Shown in pieces: positions 51,337 through 59,838 of a stretch of 64,000 bases of DNA. The notes under the pieces were generated by a model. It was not told the origin of the DNA. It saw only the letters and a program-made list of their open reading frames with translations, and did not search any database. The position numbers were made by a program, and so were the translations under genes. Each line of letters opens with the position of its first letter. The stretch's first letter is position 1. Source of the DNA: Flavonifractor sp. An10 (GTDB taxonomy: Bacteria; Bacillota; Clostridia; Oscillospirales; Oscillospiraceae); NCBI RefSeq assembly GCF_002161215.1, contig NZ_NFMB01000002.1:310001-374000 (forward strand), written 5' to 3'.

Positions 51337-52005
51337 ATGAAACAGCACTCTGTCAGACGAATTGTACTGCCGGGCGTGATCTGCGCCCTGCTGCTGGCGG
51401 CGGCCAGCGGGTACTCCATGGCCTTCAACGGGGGCCGGCTGGTGGAGCCCATGGACTTTTCCACCTACGTGTTCCGGGCGGGGGATCTGCCCATGCTCCT
51501 CGCCCTGGCGCTCACGGTCTGCTACGTGGGGTATCTGGTTGTCCTCCTGGTGGGGTATACCCTGTCCAGCAGACATCGGCAGGCGTCCGCCAGTACCGCC
51601 CGGGCGGTGAACCCCAGGCTGGGACTGCTGGGCCTTTTGGGGTTCCTGGGCTTTCTGGGCTTCTGGACTTACCAAACGGATGGGAGCATCTTCCCCTTCG
51701 TGTTCTTTCTGTTCTTCGGCTTCTTTGGCTTTTTCTTTGAGGGGAAGCTGTCCGGCACCCTGATGGACGAGCGGTACAGGGAGAACCAGCTGCGGGCCCG
51801 CACCACGGCCAACCGGGTGGCACTGACCATCATCTTCCTGGCGGTGCTGCTGCTGGGGCAGGGGAAAATCATGGGCAATCTGGAGCTCACGCTGGTGGCC
51901 TTTGTGATCGTGGTGGTGCTGGCCCTGGCGCTGGAGCTGTTTCTCAGCTCCTATCTGCTCTACCGCTATGACCACGACGAGCCAGCGGCCAGGGACGGGG
52001 AGTGA
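51337..52005 (+). CDS. DUF3796-type membrane protein
   Basis: 222 residues. Hydrophobic segments near residues 8-27 (RIVLPGVICALLLAAASGYS), 52-75 (MLLALALTVCYVGYLVVLLV), 95-112, 118-135 (FPFVFFLFFGFFGFFFEGKL), 162-177 and 183-206. The middle matches DUF3796 (Gly/Phe-rich LGLLGLLGFLGFLGFWTYQT). Membrane protein of unknown role, co-transcribed with a small XRE regulator 3 nt downstream, the standard pairing for this family. Confidence 0.82.
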   Translation: MKQHSVRRIVLPGVICALLLAAASGYSMAFNGGRLVEPMDFSTYVFRAGDLPMLLALALTVCYVGYLVVLLVGYTLSSRHRQASASTARAVNPRLGLLGLLGFLGFLGFWTYQTDGSIFPFVFFLFFGFFGFFFEGKLSGTLMDERYRENQLRARTTANRVALTIIFLAVLLLGQGKIMGNLELTLVAFVIVVVLALALELFLSSYLLYRYDHDEPAARDGE

Positions 52006-52008
52006 GCC

Positions 52009-52245
52009 ATGCCGGAGTTTGAGTGCAGGCTGAAAAAATACCGCCAGCTGAAGGAACTGACCCAGGAGCAGCTGGCGGCCAAAGTAGGGGTGCGGCGGGA
52101 GACCATCATGCGCCTGGAGAAGGCCCAGTACAACCCCTCCCTCAAGCTGGCCATCGACATCTCCCGGGCGGTGGGCGCCCCCATCGAGGAGATTTTCCTC
52201 TTTCCCGAGACTTCAGAGAAGGAAGAACAGGGCGGGGACGGATAG
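52009..52245 (+). CDS. XRE-family transcriptional regulator (YozG-like)
   Basis: 78 residues. A single helix-turn-helix: CRLKKYRQLKELTQEQLAAK, VGVRRETIMRLEKAQYNPSL, then AIDISRAVGAPIEEIFLFPE. Short HTH_3 proteins of this kind usually repress their own operon. It starts 3 nt after the membrane protein's stop. Confidence 0.92.
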   Translation: MPEFECRLKKYRQLKELTQEQLAAKVGVRRETIMRLEKAQYNPSLKLAIDISRAVGAPIEEIFLFPETSEKEEQGGDG

Positions 52246-52262
52246 CATCCGTCCCCGCCCTG
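52228..52262. terminator. hairpin overlapping the XRE stop codon
   Basis: CAGGGCGGGGACGGAT / ATCCGTCCCCGCCCTG with AGC loop; it includes the stop codon and lies between convergent genes. No T run follows. Confidence 0.6.
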
Positions 52263-52270
52263 TACGGCTC

Positions 52271-52888
52271 TTACCGCGCCATCTCCTGTTTTGCCCACGC
52301 CATCAGGGCGGGGAGGGTGCACCCGTCCTCCAGCAGTTCCCGCTCATCCGGCTCCAGCAGGGGGAGCAGCTCCCGCCTTGCGGCCGCATACCGCCCGGTG
52401 CGGCGGAGGTGGGCCAGCCGCAGGGCGAAGAAGGCGGCCTTCTGCAGGGCGGGGATAGCCTCCTCCGGACGGGCGTCAAAGAGAGCGGTGTGGCAGGCGG
52501 CGTGGTAGAGGGCGGAGGTCCCCGCCCGCACCGCCTGCTCCAGCGCCTCCTGCCCCATGGGCGGCAGCAGCCCCTCCAGGGAGCCGTACACCGGCAGGGT
52601 GTCCAGCTTCAGCTGGAGGGCGTCGAAGGCGGGCCAGGCGGCCAGGGCGGCCCGGTCGCAGAAGAAGCCGCAGGCCCGGTCGGCAAAGGGCATTTGCGCC
52701 AGCAGGGCCCGGCAGGCGGTCAGCTCCGCCTCTCCCAGCTCGTCCAGCACCACCACCAGATCCACGTCGCTGTCCGGCCCGGCCTCTCCCCGGCCATAGC
52801 TGCCCTGGATGCCCACGAAGGCCACCCGGCCGGGGAAGGCCTCCAGCAGGGCGGGGAGAAAGGCGTCCATCCACGGTTTCCAGTCCAT
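52271..52888 (-). CDS. nucleotidyltransferase domain protein
   Basis: 205 residues from ATG 52886-52888 with AAGGAGGT upstream. The pol-beta superfamily motif is GIQGSYGRGEAGPDSDVDLV with Gly-Ser and the Asp-x-Asp metal pair, then VVLDELGEAELTACRALLAQ. A helical C-terminal part (AIPALQKAAFFALRLAHLRR) resembles the HEPN-like/kanamycin nucleotidyltransferase extension. It could nucleotidylate a small molecule or protein; substrate unknown. It is not paired with a separate HEPN gene, so a MNT/HEPN toxin system is not indicated. Confidence 0.82.
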   Translation of the reverse strand: MDWKPWMDAFLPALLEAFPGRVAFVGIQGSYGRGEAGPDSDVDLVVVLDELGEAELTACRALLAQMPFADRACGFFCDRAALAAWPAFDALQLKLDTLPVYGSLEGLLPPMGQEALEQAVRAGTSALYHAACHTALFDARPEEAIPALQKAAFFALRLAHLRRTGRYAAARRELLPLLEPDERELLEDGCTLPALMAWAKQEMAR

Positions 52889-52951
52889 CACGCATACCTC
52901 CTTGTCAGAAATGGGAGGCAAGTATACCAGAAACCGGGAATCAGCGCAAGG

Positions 52952-53728
52952 CTATTTCAGGATTTCCTCCAGCAGATCGTCCACCTGGGGGTAGGCCAGC
53001 ACGGCGGAGGTGATCCCCAGACTCCGGGCGGTCTGCAGCTTTTTTCGGATGGAGCCGGCGTCGTCGAAGAGGACGAAGTGGGCCCCGTTCTGCCGGGACA
53101 TGTAGGTGAAGTAGTGGGCGCACAGCTCGCTGGAGAAGAACACCGAGGGGGCGCGCTCCTCCAGGCGCTCCTGCAGCTCCTCCCGGGTGAGAGGCATGCC
53201 CTGGCCGGTGGGGGAGGGGAGGAAGAAGTCCTCCGCCGCCCGCTCCACCGCCAGGGCCACCCGCCCGGCTCCGTAACGCTCCACCGCCTCCTGGAGCCGC
53301 TGGCGGAGGGAGCCGCCGGACAGGGCGGAGGGGATGAGCACCAGGGCGGAGTCGGAGCAGGAGCCGTAGGCCTCCGGCACATAGAGGGGCCAGCTCCGCC
53401 TGCGGCAGGCCTCCCCCAGGGCCTTCACCGCGCCGGCCAACACCGGCACCGGGTAGCCCTCAAAGTCGCACAGGATGCCGTCAAACCCCCGGGCCATGCA
53501 CTCCCGCAGAATCTCCTGGCACAGGGGCCCGGCCTCCCCCCGGCCGTCAAAGCCGGTGTTGTCCACCACCATCAGCCCGCCCCGCAGGGTGACGGGCATG
53601 TTGGCCCGGAACAGGTGGGGCCCGCCCCCCACCCGGTAGGCCACGTGGGCCACGGGCAGGCCGAACCGCTGGGCCGCCCGGGTCTGGTCGGGCGGCGCGG
53701 TGAGGATCAGGTTCAGGTTGGTTTGCAT
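52952..53728 (-). CDS. GH18-like TIM-barrel protein, function unknown
   Basis: 258 residues without signal peptide. GGLMVVDNTGFDGRGE and then ECMARGFDGILCDFEGYPVP resemble the GH18 strand-4 motif (D-G-x-x-x-D-x-E), with Glu as possible acid. Later YGAGRVALAVERAAEDFFLP and NGAHFVLFDDAGSIRKKLQT fit further barrel strands, and the end AVLAYPQVDDLLEEIL is typical. It may be a spore-coat or cell-wall related barrel, or an inactive relative. Divergent from yqeG. Confidence 0.6.
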   Translation of the reverse strand: MQTNLNLILTAPPDQTRAAQRFGLPVAHVAYRVGGGPHLFRANMPVTLRGGLMVVDNTGFDGRGEAGPLCQEILRECMARGFDGILCDFEGYPVPVLAGAVKALGEACRRRSWPLYVPEAYGSCSDSALVLIPSALSGGSLRQRLQEAVERYGAGRVALAVERAAEDFFLPSPTGQGMPLTREELQERLEERAPSVFFSSELCAHYFTYMSRQNGAHFVLFDDAGSIRKKLQTARSLGITSAVLAYPQVDDLLEEILK

Positions 53729-53810
53729 GTCTTAAGTACCCCCTTGTCCAAGTTCTCAGAAGCGTGTATAATTCTATGCGGACAAGACGGCAAATAGACG
53801 AGGTGAAACC

Positions 53811-54320
53811 ATGGCCTTTTCCATGCTGCCCCACTGGACGGGCGGCAGTATCTTCGACATCGACCCCGCCGCCCTGGCCGGCCGGGGGATCACCCTGCTG
53901 CTGGCCGATCTGGACAACACCCTGGTGCCCTACGGCGTGCCGGAGCCCACGGAGGCGGTGCGGGCGTGGAACCGGGCGCTGGAGGAGGCGGGGGTCACCC
54001 TGTTCGTCCTCTCCAACAACCGCCACCCACAGCGGCCGGAGCGGTTTGCCCATGCCCTGGGCGTGCCCTTCCTGGGCCACGCGGGCAAGCCCAGGCCCGC
54101 CGGCTTCCGCCGGGCCATGGAGCAGATGGGCCGCACCCCGGCCCAGACCGCCATTGTGGGCGACCAGATCTTTACCGACATCCTGGGGGGGCGGAACGCC
54201 GGGGTGCTCACCCTGCTGGTGGAGCCCATCCGCCTGGCGGGCAACCCGGGCCGCTACCTGCGCTACGCCGCGGAGTGGCCCTTCCGCATTCTGGGAAAAC
54301 GGAGGTCAAAACCCTTATGA
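53811..54320 (+). CDS. yqeG: YqeG-family HAD IIIA phosphatase
   Basis: 169 residues. HAD motifs: LLLADLDNTLVPYGVPEPTE (D-x-D), LFVLSNNRHPQRPERFAHAL (motif II), FLGHAGKPRPAGFRRAMEQM (Lys), AIVGDQIFTDILGGRNAGVL (acidic motif). Matches YqeG of Firmicutes, a phosphatase usually encoded near shikimate/nuclease or ribosome-assembly genes. Its stop overlaps the start of the frameshifted nuclease gene. Confidence 0.93.
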   Translation: MAFSMLPHWTGGSIFDIDPAALAGRGITLLLADLDNTLVPYGVPEPTEAVRAWNRALEEAGVTLFVLSNNRHPQRPERFAHALGVPFLGHAGKPRPAGFRRAMEQMGRTPAQTAIVGDQIFTDILGGRNAGVLTLLVEPIRLAGNPGRYLRYAAEWPFRILGKRRSKPL

Positions 54321-55184
54321 GCGCAATCTTCGGCCCGGCGGGCAACGCCGACTCCTTCCCCTATAAATCCTCGGCGGACGCCCCCCGCTGGCTGGCGGGG
54401 CTGGGCCTGGACGCCTATGAGTACCAGTGCGGCAAGGGGGTCAACGTCAGGGAGGACACCGCCCGCAAAATCGGCGCGGCGGCCAGGGAGGCGGGCATCC
54501 GCCTGTCCCTCCACGCCCCCCTACTTCATCAACCTGGCAAACCCCGACCCGGACAGTTTGCAGAAGACCATCGGCTATATCACCGCCGCCTGTGAAGCGG
54601 CGGACTGGATGGGGGCAACCCGGGTGATCATCCACTCCGGCGCCCTGATGAAGCGCACCAGAAGGGAGGCCCTGGACATCGCCATCCCCTCCCTGCGGGC
54701 GGTGGTCGCCGCCTGCGACGAGGCGGGGTATGGGCACATCGCCCTGTGCCCGGAGACCATGGGCAAGATCAACCAGCTGGGGGATCTGGACGAGGTGCTG
54801 GAGCTGTGCACCCTGGACGAGCGGCTGGTGCCCTGCGTGGACTTCGGCCACCTGTACGCCCGCTCCCTGGGGGAGCTGGAGGGCCATGAGGCCTGCGTCC
54901 GGATGCTGAACCGCATCCGGGAGGTGCTGGGGGAGGAGCGGGCCGGAACCTTCCACAGCCACTTCTCCAAGATCCAGTTCACCCCCAACGGCGGCGAGAA
55001 GATGCACCTGACCTTTGCGCAGGACGACTTCGGCCCCGACCCGGCCCCCCTCATGGCCGAGGTGGCCCGCCGGGGCTGGAGCCCCACCTTTATCTGCGAA
55101 AGCGCGGGCACCCAGGCGGAAGATGCGCTGACCATGAAGAGACTGTATCAGGCCGCGGCCCCGGGAGAAGAGGCACAGCCATGA
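54317..55184 (+). pseudogene. endonuclease IV-like TIM-barrel protein with a one-base frameshift
   Basis: The N-terminal frame (AIFGPAGNADSFPYKSSADA to GIRLSLHAP) goes out of frame in a run of six C at 54516-54521; removing one C restores YFINLANPDPDSLQKTIGYI and the rest. The repaired protein is 288 residues with AP endonuclease 2-family strands: ATRVIIHSGALMKRTRREAL, IALCPETMGKINQLGDLDEV, VPCVDFGHLYARSLGELEG, GTFHSHFSKIQFTPNGGEKM. Deoxyribonuclease IV removes abasic sites. The gap may be a genuine frameshift, a programmed slip or a sequencing error. Confidence 0.78.
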
Positions 55185-55501
55185 GCCCGGCGGTATGGAT
55201 TGCGCTTCTGGCCGTGTTCCTCCTCCTGCTCGCGGGCCGCAGGCGCGCGCGGAATCTGCGGCGGAGGGACCGCCGGAGACGAAAGGAGAGCAGATTGAGC
55301 ATGAATGAGATGATCCGTCAGCTGCTGGGGAAGCGGTGCGTGGTCTGCCTGGACGGCGGCTTCGGCGGCTCCCTGACCGGCGTGCTGGAGGCCCTGGAGG
55401 ACAACTGGCTGTCGGTGCGCACCGGAAAAAACGGGGCGCTGGAGCTGGTGAACCTGGACTACGTCAACCGCATCCAGGAGCTGCCCGAGAAAAAGAAATA
55501 G
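55181..55501 (+). CDS. small protein with N-terminal membrane helix and Sm-like domain
   Basis: 106 residues from ATG 55181, overlapping the previous stop. Residues 4-19 form a membrane span (AVWIALLAVFLLLLAG), followed by a very basic stretch (RRRARNLRRRDRRRRKESR). The remainder (MIRQLLGKRCVVCLDGGFGG, LTGVLEALEDNWLSVRTGKN) is an LSm/Hfq-like or DUF6897-type beta domain. An internal ATG at 55301 with AAAGGAGAG upstream could make a 66-residue soluble form; both may be used. Confidence 0.65.
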   Translation: MSPAVWIALLAVFLLLLAGRRRARNLRRRDRRRRKESRLSMNEMIRQLLGKRCVVCLDGGFGGSLTGVLEALEDNWLSVRTGKNGALELVNLDYVNRIQELPEKKK

Positions 55502-55514
55502 AGGCAGAACGTAG

Positions 55515-55534
55515 GGCGGGGGCTTGCCCCCGCC
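55515..55534 (+). terminator. short GC-rich hairpin upstream of the M24 peptidase gene
   Basis: GGCGGGGGC / GCCCCCGCC with TT loop, followed by GCCGATCCATCAAAAAA on the plus strand; terminator or boundary element, low certainty. Confidence 0.4.
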
Positions 55535-55590
55535 GCCGATCCATCAAAAAAAGACGACACCATTAGAATCATAGAAGGGAAGTTTTCAAC

Positions 55591-56655
55591 ATGAACCATC
55601 TGAAACAGATTGCGGCCAAGCTGCCCGAGTACGGCATCGACGCCATGCTGCTCAACAGCGAGCCCGGCGAGTACTACGCCGTGGGCTTCCACGGCGAGGG
55701 CAACGTGGTGGTGACGGCGGAGAAGTGCTTCTACTTCACCGACTCCCGCTACATTGAGGCGGCGGGCAACCTGATCACCGGCGCGGAGATCGCCATGACC
55801 GGCCACAGCCGCAACTACCGGGCCATGGTGCAGGAGGTTGTGGAGCAGTGCGGGATCAAGACCATGGGCTTTGAGGAAAACTACCTGTCGGTGGCGGAGT
55901 ACGAGTTGTGGGAGAAGGGCCTCACCGCCGAACTGGTGCCCGCCCAGAAGCTGGTCAACTCCCTGCGGGCCGCCAAGGACGAGGAGGAGATCGCCCTGAT
56001 GCGCAAGGCCCAGGAGATCACCGACAGGGCCTTTGACGAGATCCTCAAGTTCATCCAGCCCGGCATGACCGAGCAGGAGATCGCCGCCAAGCTCCAGTAC
56101 GACATGCTCCGCTTCGGCGCGGAGAAGATGAGCTTCGACCCCATCGTGGTCTCCGGCCCCAACGGCAGCCTGCCCCACGGCGTCCCCAGCGGCAAGCAGG
56201 TGCAGAAGGGCGAGTTCCTCACCATGGACTTCGGCTGCAAGTACGGCGGCTACTGCTCCGACATGACCCGCACCGTGGCCCTGGGCGAGCCTACCGAGGA
56301 GATGAAGAAGGTCTACCAGATCGTGCTGGAGGCCCAGCTGGCCGGCATCGCCGTGACGCGGGCCGGGGTGCCCGGCACCAGCATCGACGCCGCCGCCCGC
56401 AAGGTGATCGCCGACGCGGGCTACGGGGAGTTCTTCGGCCACGGCTACGGCCACAGCCTGGGGATTGAAATCCACGAGTCCCCCAACGCCAACACCCGGG
56501 ACAACACCCTTCTGCCCGTGGGCGCGGTGGTGTCCGCCGAGCCGGGCATCTACCTGCCCGGGAAATTCGGCGTGCGCATCGAGGACGTGACCATTTTGCG
56601 GGAAGACGGCTGTGAAATTCTCACCAAATCCCCGAAAGACCTGATTATTCTCTAA
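55591..56655 (+). CDS. M24 family Xaa-Pro aminopeptidase
   Basis: 354 residues. Creatinase-like N-domain (IDAMLLNSEPGEYYAVGFHG, FTDSRYIEAA) and pita-bread C-domain. Metal ligands: Asp in LTMDFGCKYGGYCSDMTRTV (two Asp), His in GHGYGHSLGIEIHESP, Glu in AVVSAEPGIYLPGKFGVRIE (two Glu). Cytosolic metalloenzyme removing the residue before proline. It precedes efp, the usual gene order in Clostridia. Confidence 0.94.
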   Translation: MNHLKQIAAKLPEYGIDAMLLNSEPGEYYAVGFHGEGNVVVTAEKCFYFTDSRYIEAAGNLITGAEIAMTGHSRNYRAMVQEVVEQCGIKTMGFEENYLSVAEYELWEKGLTAELVPAQKLVNSLRAAKDEEEIALMRKAQEITDRAFDEILKFIQPGMTEQEIAAKLQYDMLRFGAEKMSFDPIVVSGPNGSLPHGVPSGKQVQKGEFLTMDFGCKYGGYCSDMTRTVALGEPTEEMKKVYQIVLEAQLAGIAVTRAGVPGTSIDAAARKVIADAGYGEFFGHGYGHSLGIEIHESPNANTRDNTLLPVGAVVSAEPGIYLPGKFGVRIEDVTILREDGCEILTKSPKDLIIL

Positions 56656-56661
56656 AAACCC

Positions 56662-56690
56662 TTGCAAATACGGGGAGAATGGGGTAAAAT
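56662..56690 (+). promoter_or_regulatory. promoter of efp
   Basis: TTGCAA (56662-56667), 17-nt spacer, TAAAAT (56685-56690), just after the peptidase stop. Confidence 0.75.
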
Positions 56691-56735
56691 AGCGTAGCTG
56701 ATTTAGTACAACCTGATTTTGGAGGATGAATACCA

Positions 56736-57305
56736 ATGCCTACGATTTCTGCCAGTGACTTCCGCAACGGCGTGACCTTTGAGATGGACGGCCAGGTCAT
56801 GCAGGTGGTCGAGTTCCAGCACGTGAAGCCCGGCAAGGGCGCCGCCTTCGTGCGCACCAAGATGAAGAACGTGATCACCGGCGGCGTGACCGAGACCTCC
56901 TTCAACCCCACCGCTAAGTTTGAGCAGGCCTATGTGGAGCGCAAGGACATGGAGTACAGCTACAACGACGGCGATCTGTACTACTTCATGGATCCCGAGA
57001 CCTACGACCTGGTGCCCATCGGCAAGGAGCTGCTGGGCGACAACTTCCGCTTCGTGAAGGAGAACATGGTGTGCAAGATCAACTCCTACAAGGGCAAGAT
57101 CTTCGCCGTGGAGCCTCCCACCTTTGTGGAGCTGGAGGTCACCGAGACCGACCCCGGCTTCCGCGGCGACACCGCCACCAACGTGACCAAGCCCGCCACC
57201 CTGGAGACCGGTACCGAGATCAAGGTGCCCCTGTTCATCAACCCCGGCGACAAGATCAAGATCGACACCCGCACTGGCGAGTACCTGGAGCGCTGCAAGG
57301 CTTAA
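56736..57305 (+). CDS. efp: translation elongation factor P
   Basis: 189 residues with three beta domains. N-domain: [20 protein letters not shown] and the tip loop [18 protein letters not shown] with Lys at the modification site. C-domain: [20 protein letters not shown] and [12 protein letters not shown] rescues ribosomes stalled at polyproline. No epmA/epmB or ymfI neighbours are present. A dispersed repeat follows directly after its stop. Confidence 0.97.
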   Translation: MPTISASDFRNGVTFEMDGQVMQVVEFQHVKPGKGAAFVRTKMKNVITGGVTETSFNPTAKFEQAYVERKDMEYSYNDGDLYYFMDPETYDLVPIGKELLGDNFRFVKENMVCKINSYKGKIFAVEPPTFVELEVTETDPGFRGDTATNVTKPATLETGTEIKVPLFINPGDKIKIDTRTGEYLERCKA

Positions 57306-57440
57306 GCGTCCGAGCGCCCGGGAGCAGGCGCACAGTGAGCCGCGCAGACGAAAAAGCAGTTGCGCCGCAGGCGCAAGGTGTTTTTCGCGGAGCGGTGAGC
57401 AGTGTGCCGTCGCGGAGGGCGCGAGGCGTGATAACAGGCG
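57306..57440 (+). repeat. dispersed intergenic repeat, copy 2
   Basis: Related to the stretch after fabG (9,171-9,300), inverted in the window but in the same sense relative to transcription. Conserved blocks: GAGCGCCCGGGAGCAG, GAGCCGCGCAGACGAAAAAG, GTGTTTTTCGCGGAGCGGTG and CGTCGCGGAGGGCGCGA. Directly follows the efp stop and precedes the CD1247-like gene. Confidence 0.75.
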
Positions 57441-57491
57441 CACCATCTTAACGAAGGCCCTTCGTGGCCGCCTGAGAAAGGGAGAAAAACA

Positions 57492-57956
57492 ATGACGATT
57501 TCCGAGAAGGTCGCGTATCTGAAGGGCCTGGCTGAGGGCCTGGATCTGGACACCTCCAAGTCCAAGGAGGCCAAGCTGATCTCCGTGATGATCGGCATCC
57601 TGGAGGAGATCGGGATGTCCATCGAGGATCTGGAGGAGAACACCGTAGCCCTGGGCGAGGAGCTGGACGCCGTGTCCGACGATCTGTCCGACGTGGAGAA
57701 GGCCGTCTTTGAGGATGAGGACGAGGACGACGACTGCTGCTGCGACGAGGACGACGATTTTTTTGAGGTGGACTGCCCCAACTGCGGCGAGACTCTGGTG
57801 ATTGACGAGTCCGTCCTGGAGGAGGGCGTGATCCAGTGCCCCAGCTGCAAGCAGAAGTTCGCTCTGGATCTGTCCGACGAGTGCGGCTGTGGCTGCGAGG
57901 ACGACGATGAGGACGGGGACTGCGGCTGCGGCTGTGAAGACCACGACCACCAGTAA
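57492..57956 (+). CDS. CD1247-like domain protein with zinc-ribbon and acidic tail
   Basis: 154 residues. The N-terminal half is helical (ISEKVAYLKGLAEGLDLDTS, LEEIGMSIEDLEENTVALGE) and matches proteins annotated as CD1247 N-terminal domain-containing. The middle holds an Asp/Glu/Cys stretch (EDEDEDDDCCCDEDDDFF). A zinc ribbon follows (VDCPNCGETL ... QCPSCKQKFA), then an acidic Cys-rich tail (CGCGCEDDDEDGDCGCGCED). Function unknown; metal binding likely. Confidence 0.85.
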   Translation: MTISEKVAYLKGLAEGLDLDTSKSKEAKLISVMIGILEEIGMSIEDLEENTVALGEELDAVSDDLSDVEKAVFEDEDEDDDCCCDEDDDFFEVDCPNCGETLVIDESVLEEGVIQCPSCKQKFALDLSDECGCGCEDDDEDGDCGCGCEDHDHQ

Positions 57957-58067
57957 GAGCAGATACAAACGGCTACAGCGGGGAGGCGGCCGCCTCCCCG
58001 CTGTTTCTCTGCCGTCGTCCCGCCAGCCGTTTCTTCAAAATTTCTTGATATTTTGGGGAAATCAGGC

Positions 58068-58096
58068 TTGACACGGCCCGGCCGGGATGGTATACT
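58068..58096 (+). promoter_or_regulatory. promoter of rplJ-rplL
   Basis: TTGACA (58068-58073), 17-nt spacer, TATACT (58091-58096). Confidence 0.88.
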
Positions 58097-58102
58097 ATCA
58101 GG

Positions 58103-58270
58103 CGTGTTCAAAGACAGCAGGTGGCGCCAGCCATAATTCCTGCCGAGAATGCAGCCACAACGGAATGAGATTCTTTGTGCTGTTTTCGCGTGCTTTGAAT
58201 GCGAAAACGGCTTTTTTGTTGCGTCTGCATCGGAAAAGTTGGACTCAATCTCAACGGAGGTGAATTCCAA
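58103..58270 (+). promoter_or_regulatory. ribosomal protein L10 leader
   Basis: The leader contains GCAGGTGGCGC, CCTGCCGAGAATGCAGC and GAATGAGATTC blocks as in Firmicutes L10 leaders, then a hairpin GTTTTCGC / GCGAAAAC followed by GGCTTTTTTG (58,180-58,216), a terminator. L10/L12 binding to the leader would promote termination (established for this leader class). Confidence 0.82.
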
Positions 58271-58813
58271 ATGCCTAACGCAAAGGTTCTCAGTGAGAAG
58301 CAGGCCATCGTGGCTGAGCTGACCGAGAAGTTCAAGACCGCCAGCAGCGGCGTGCTCGTGGACTACAAGGGCATCACCGTGGCCGAGGACACCGCTCTGC
58401 GCGCCGAGTGCCGCAAGAACGAGCTGGACTACGCCGTAGTGAAGAACACCCTGGTGCGCTTTGCCATCAACAACGTGGGCCTGGAGGAGATGGATTCCGT
58501 CCTGAACGGCACCACCTCTCTGGCGCTGTCCCACGGCGATCCCATCGCCCCCATGCGCGTCATCAACAAGTTTGCCAAGCAGTTCAATGGTGAGAAGTTC
58601 ACCATCAAGGCCGGCTTCATGGACGGCAAGGTTCTGTCCATGGACGAGATCAAGGCCCTGGCCGAGCTGCCCTCCAAGGAGGTTCTGCAGGCGCAGGTTC
58701 TTGGCACCATGCTGGCCCCCATCACCAGCCTGGCTATCGTCATCAAGGCCATCTGCGAGCAGAAGGGCGGCTCCGTGGAGCCCGCCGAGGCGGCTGCCGA
58801 GGCTGCCGAGTAA
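58271..58813 (+). CDS. rplJ: 50S ribosomal protein L10
   Basis: 180 residues from ATG 58271 (GGAGGTG upstream); a longer frame reads through the leader terminator. Features: KQAIVAELTEKFKTASSGVL, VDYKGITVAEDTALRAECRK, YAVVKNTLVRFAINN. It anchors L7/L12 dimers on the stalk and represses its own operon through the leader. An Ala/Glu-rich tail ends the protein. Confidence 0.97.
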   Translation: MPNAKVLSEKQAIVAELTEKFKTASSGVLVDYKGITVAEDTALRAECRKNELDYAVVKNTLVRFAINNVGLEEMDSVLNGTTSLALSHGDPIAPMRVINKFAKQFNGEKFTIKAGFMDGKVLSMDEIKALAELPSKEVLQAQVLGTMLAPITSLAIVIKAICEQKGGSVEPAEAAAEAAE

Positions 58814-58867
58814 TATCCCCGCATCAAACATTCAAAAAAATATTTATTTCATAGGAGGTTACCTATC

Positions 58868-59242
58868 ATGGCTTCTGAGAAAATCACTGCCCTCATCGAA
58901 GAGGTTAAGGGTCTGACTGTTCTGGAGCTCTCCGAGCTCGTCCACGCTCTGGAGGAGGAGTTCGGCGTCTCCGCCGCCGCTATGGCCGCTCCCGCCGCCG
59001 GCGGCGCTGCCGCTCCCGCTGCTGAGGAGAAGACCGAGTTTGACGTGGTGCTGGCCGAGGTCGGCGCCGAGAAGATCAAGGTCATCAAGGCTGTCCGCGA
59101 GATCACCGGCCTGGGCCTGGCCGAGGCCAAGGCTGCCGTCGAGGCTGCCCCCAAGGCCATCAAGGAGGGCGTCTCCAAGGACGAGGCCGAGGAGCTGAAG
59201 AAGAAGCTGGAAGAGGTCGGCGCCAAGGTGGAGCTGAAGTAA
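58868..59242 (+). CDS. rplL: 50S ribosomal protein L7/L12
   Basis: 124 residues: N-terminal dimer domain ([20 protein letters not shown]), Ala-rich hinge ([20 protein letters not shown]) and C-terminal factor-binding domain ([20 protein letters not shown]). Recruits elongation factors. GGAGG precedes the start; a strong terminator follows. rpoB is not directly downstream, unlike in many bacteria. Confidence 0.98.
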   Translation: MASEKITALIEEVKGLTVLELSELVHALEEEFGVSAAAMAAPAAGGAAAPAAEEKTEFDVVLAEVGAEKIKVIKAVREITGLGLAEAKAAVEAAPKAIKEGVSKDEAEELKKKLEEVGAKVELK

Positions 59243-59266
59243 TCCGGTTTCCCAACCAAACCAAAA

Positions 59267-59307
59267 AACCGTGCCCGGGCATATGCCCGGGCACGGCTTT
59301 TTCTTTT
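59267..59307 (+). terminator. terminator after rplL
   Basis: CCGTGCCCGGGCA / TGCCCGGGCACGG followed by CTTTTTCTTTTT; an A run on the other side could also serve the convergent ECF gene. Confidence 0.92.
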
Positions 59308-59325
59308 TCATACGGAGTGCGGCGC

Positions 59326-59838
59326 TCACCGCTGCCGCATCAGGCGGGTCAGGACGTTTTTGCAGGGCCGGAAGAGCACCAGCGCCATGGCGAAGTTGCC
59401 GGCGCAGTGGAGCAGATCGAAGGGGATGCCGCTGACCCACCAGGACAGGGCGAAGGCCCAGCCGCCGCTGACCCAGTACACCAGGGCGCACAGGGCGCCG
59501 AAGCTCAGGCCGAAGGCGCCGGAGAGCACCGCCCAGCCCAGGGGGGACTCCATCCGCCGGAACACCATGGCCAGCAGCACCAGCACCAGCCACACGTAGG
59601 TGTAGCAGATAGACCAGAAGCCGATGCCCCAGATCAGCAGCTCCATGGCCACATAGACATACAGCGGGGCCAGAACCCTCCAGCCCAGCACCACCGTGTA
59701 CACCACCAGCAGGAGGGACACCGGCTCAATGTTGGGCAGCCAGGCCAGGGCCATCTTGCTTACCCACAGCAGGGCGCCCAGCAGGGCCAGGAGCACCAGC
59801 TCCCTGGCCCCCATGGGCTTCCCTTTAGAACTCGTCAT
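59326..59838 (-). CDS. ECF transporter S component
   Basis: 170 residues with five or six hydrophobic helices (ELVLLALLGALLWVSKMALA, VSLLLVVYTVVLGWRVLAPL, AVLSGAFGLSFGALCALVYW). The short N-terminal Arg-rich start and GIPFDLLHCAGNFAMALVLF fit S components of energy-coupling factor vitamin importers. No EcfA/EcfT genes are adjacent; it would use shared ECF modules (group II). It overlaps a DUF4430 protein gene by 14 nt, so the two are a functional pair. Confidence 0.85.
   Translation of the reverse strand: MTSSKGKPMGARELVLLALLGALLWVSKMALAWLPNIEPVSLLLVVYTVVLGWRVLAPLYVYVAMELLIWGIGFWSICYTYVWLVLVLLAMVFRRMESPLGWAVLSGAFGLSFGALCALVYWVSGGWAFALSWWVSGIPFDLLHCAGNFAMALVLFRPCKNVLTRLMRQR

Noticed and set aside
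52271-52888. MNT-HEPN toxin-antitoxin system
   Set aside because: The nucleotidyltransferase stands alone and carries its own helical C-terminus; no HEPN toxin gene with RX4-6H is adjacent.
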